Assembly (NCBI GenBank): GCA_030637845.1
Contig: DAOWFT010000139.1
Location: 1 to 6,819, forward strand
Length of the DNA: 6,819 bases
Source of the DNA: Thalassospiraceae bacterium
GTDB taxonomy: Bacteria > Pseudomonadota > Alphaproteobacteria > Rhodospirillales > Magnetovibrionaceae
Direction of reading: 5' to 3'
Under the pieces are notes generated by a model. It was not told where the DNA came from and made no database searches. It saw only the letters and a list, made by a program, of their open reading frames with translations. Both the position numbers and the translations under genes were made by a program. This document shows, one piece after another, positions 5,786 through 6,819 of this stretch (positions are counted from its first letter, which is position 1; each line of letters begins with the position of its first letter).

Positions 5786-6750
5786 TAAAAGAATTTCTCA
5801 AGATCCATGCCGGAATACATGCTTGCTACTTCATCGGCGTAGCCATTGAACATCAATGTTTTACGACGCAAAAACTCGCCAATCCTTCTTTCTTTGGCTT
5901 GGCTCCAGCGTGGATGGCTTACGTTCGGGTTTACGTTGGAATAAAAACCATATTCAGTTGGTGCGGAAATATTCCACGAAGTCGGCGGCTGTTTTTCGGT
6001 GAATTCAATTTTGACTATGGATTTAATGCCCTTGAAACCATATTTCCACGGCACCACCAAACGCATGGGCGCACCGTTTTGTGGCGGCAGTTCCTGTCCA
6101 TAAATACCAACCGCCAACATGGTTAGCGAATTCATTGCTTCGTCAAGGCGAAGCCCCTCAACATAGGGCCACTGCAATACGCTGCGTTGTTGTCCCGGCA
6201 TCCGTTCGGGATCATGCAGGGTTTGAAAGGCAACATATTTTGCGTTACTCGCAGGTTCCATGCGTTTAATAATTTCAACCAAGGGAACGCCAACCCAGGG
6301 TATTACCATTGACCAGCCCTCGACACAGCGGTGGCGATAAATGCGTTCTTGCAGTTGGTCTTTTTTTATCAAATCCCAAACGTCAAAAACGCCGGTATTT
6401 TTTGCCAATCCCGCAATCTCAACCGTCCAGGGGCTGGTAACAAAATTTTCCGCATTAAGGCGGGGGCCTTCCTTTGATGTCCCAAATTCATAAAAATTAT
6501 TATAGCTGGTGGCCGCTTCAAATTCTGTCAGTGGCTCATCGGTTGATCCTGACCATTTGCCTGGATTTAGGCTGGCCCCGGCGGCCCGTGCCGGCAGCGC
6601 GCCTAAGAGTCCGCCCGCAATACCACTGATGGCGGCCCCGCCGATGGTTGCCGCACCCATATTGAGAAACCTGCGGCGGGCTTTAAAAACACGCTCCGGG
6701 GTAACCTCGTTTTCGCCAACATGCGAAGTGGCTAGGTTTTTAATCAGCAT
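5785..6750 (-). CDS. msrP: MsrP, periplasmic molybdopterin-dependent methionine sulfoxide reductase catalytic subunit
   Basis: MsrP (formerly YedY) reduces methionine sulfoxide in periplasmic proteins using a molybdopterin cofactor; electrons come from MsrQ. The 321-residue product has a Tat signal: R25-R26-R27-F28-L29-N30, a hydrophobic stretch (about 31-52) and an ARA cleavage site after A56, so it is exported folded. C142 in RHRCVEGWSM (139-148) is the expected molybdenum ligand. TSYNNFYEFGTSKEGP (81-96) and GAPMRLVVPWKYGFKGIKS (226-244) are typical of the family. The ATG at 6750 has AGGGG (6762-6758) seven bases upstream. The pre-RR segment of 24 residues is somewhat long but normal for Tat proteins. 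It is the first gene of the msrPQ operon. The promoter must lie beyond about 6764, where no convincing hexamers were seen, or outside the window. Confidence 0.97.
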   Translation of the reverse strand: MLIKNLATSHVGENEVTPERVFKARRRFLNMGAATIGGAAISGIAGGLLGALPARAAGASLNPGKWSGSTDEPLTEFEAATSYNNFYEFGTSKEGPRLNAENFVTSPWTVEIAGLAKNTGVFDVWDLIKKDQLQERIYRHRCVEGWSMVIPWVGVPLVEIIKRMEPASNAKYVAFQTLHDPERMPGQQRSVLQWPYVEGLRLDEAMNSLTMLAVGIYGQELPPQNGAPMRLVVPWKYGFKGIKSIVKIEFTEKQPPTSWNISAPTEYGFYSNVNPNVSHPRWSQAKERRIGEFLRRKTLMFNGYADEVASMYSGMDLEKFF

Positions 6751-6819
6751 ATTTCCGCCCCTATAAGTCTATTTCCCTAGTTTAGAATAAATCAAAAGAA
6801 TATGACACAATAAAGGCGA

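Noticed and set aside
6766..6795. TTGATT/TAGACT as an msrP promoter
   Set aside because: The start point it implies, near 6759, would remove the msrP ribosome binding site, and both hexamers match only four of six positions.

Overview
The window looks like chromosome from an alphaproteobacterium of moderate base composition. Three things point that way: a small zf-CHCC (NDUFS6-like) zinc-finger gene directly in front of polA, a complete PolA with all three activities, and an msrP-msrQ pair. The lineage is inferred from gene content and protein style only; no rRNA, tRNA, insertion sequence, CRISPR array or phage gene is visible. Six of the seven genes are intact and look ordinary. The accessory-looking part is the left end.

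Layout. A 108-residue unknown protein with four cysteines is encoded on the minus strand (41-367). The 212-bp gap behind it (368-579) holds a likely promoter with three copies of a 13-bp AT-rich motif, two as a 21-bp tandem repeat and one inverted. It also holds a small hairpin and a probable terminator for the next gene. Next is a YadG-like ABC ATPase on the minus strand (580-1575) with no permease beside it. A 77-bp divergent promoter region separates it from a plus-strand series: the zf-CHCC protein (1653-1859, TTG start), polA (1886-4687) and a 129-residue unknown protein (4770-5159). Five bases further on, the convergent msrP-msrQ operon ends; it reads leftward from 6750 to 5165.

How the genes relate. 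The zf-CHCC gene and polA are 26 bp apart and probably share a transcript, linking a likely respiratory complex I accessory protein with DNA repair and Okazaki-fragment processing. MsrP (periplasmic, Tat-exported molybdoenzyme) and MsrQ (haem-binding membrane protein) form one system that repairs oxidised methionine in envelope proteins. The ABC ATPase presumably pairs with a permease encoded outside the window.

No clearly new multi-gene system is present. The best leads are the three-copy motif around the promoter of the small cysteine protein, that protein itself, and the unknown gene after polA.
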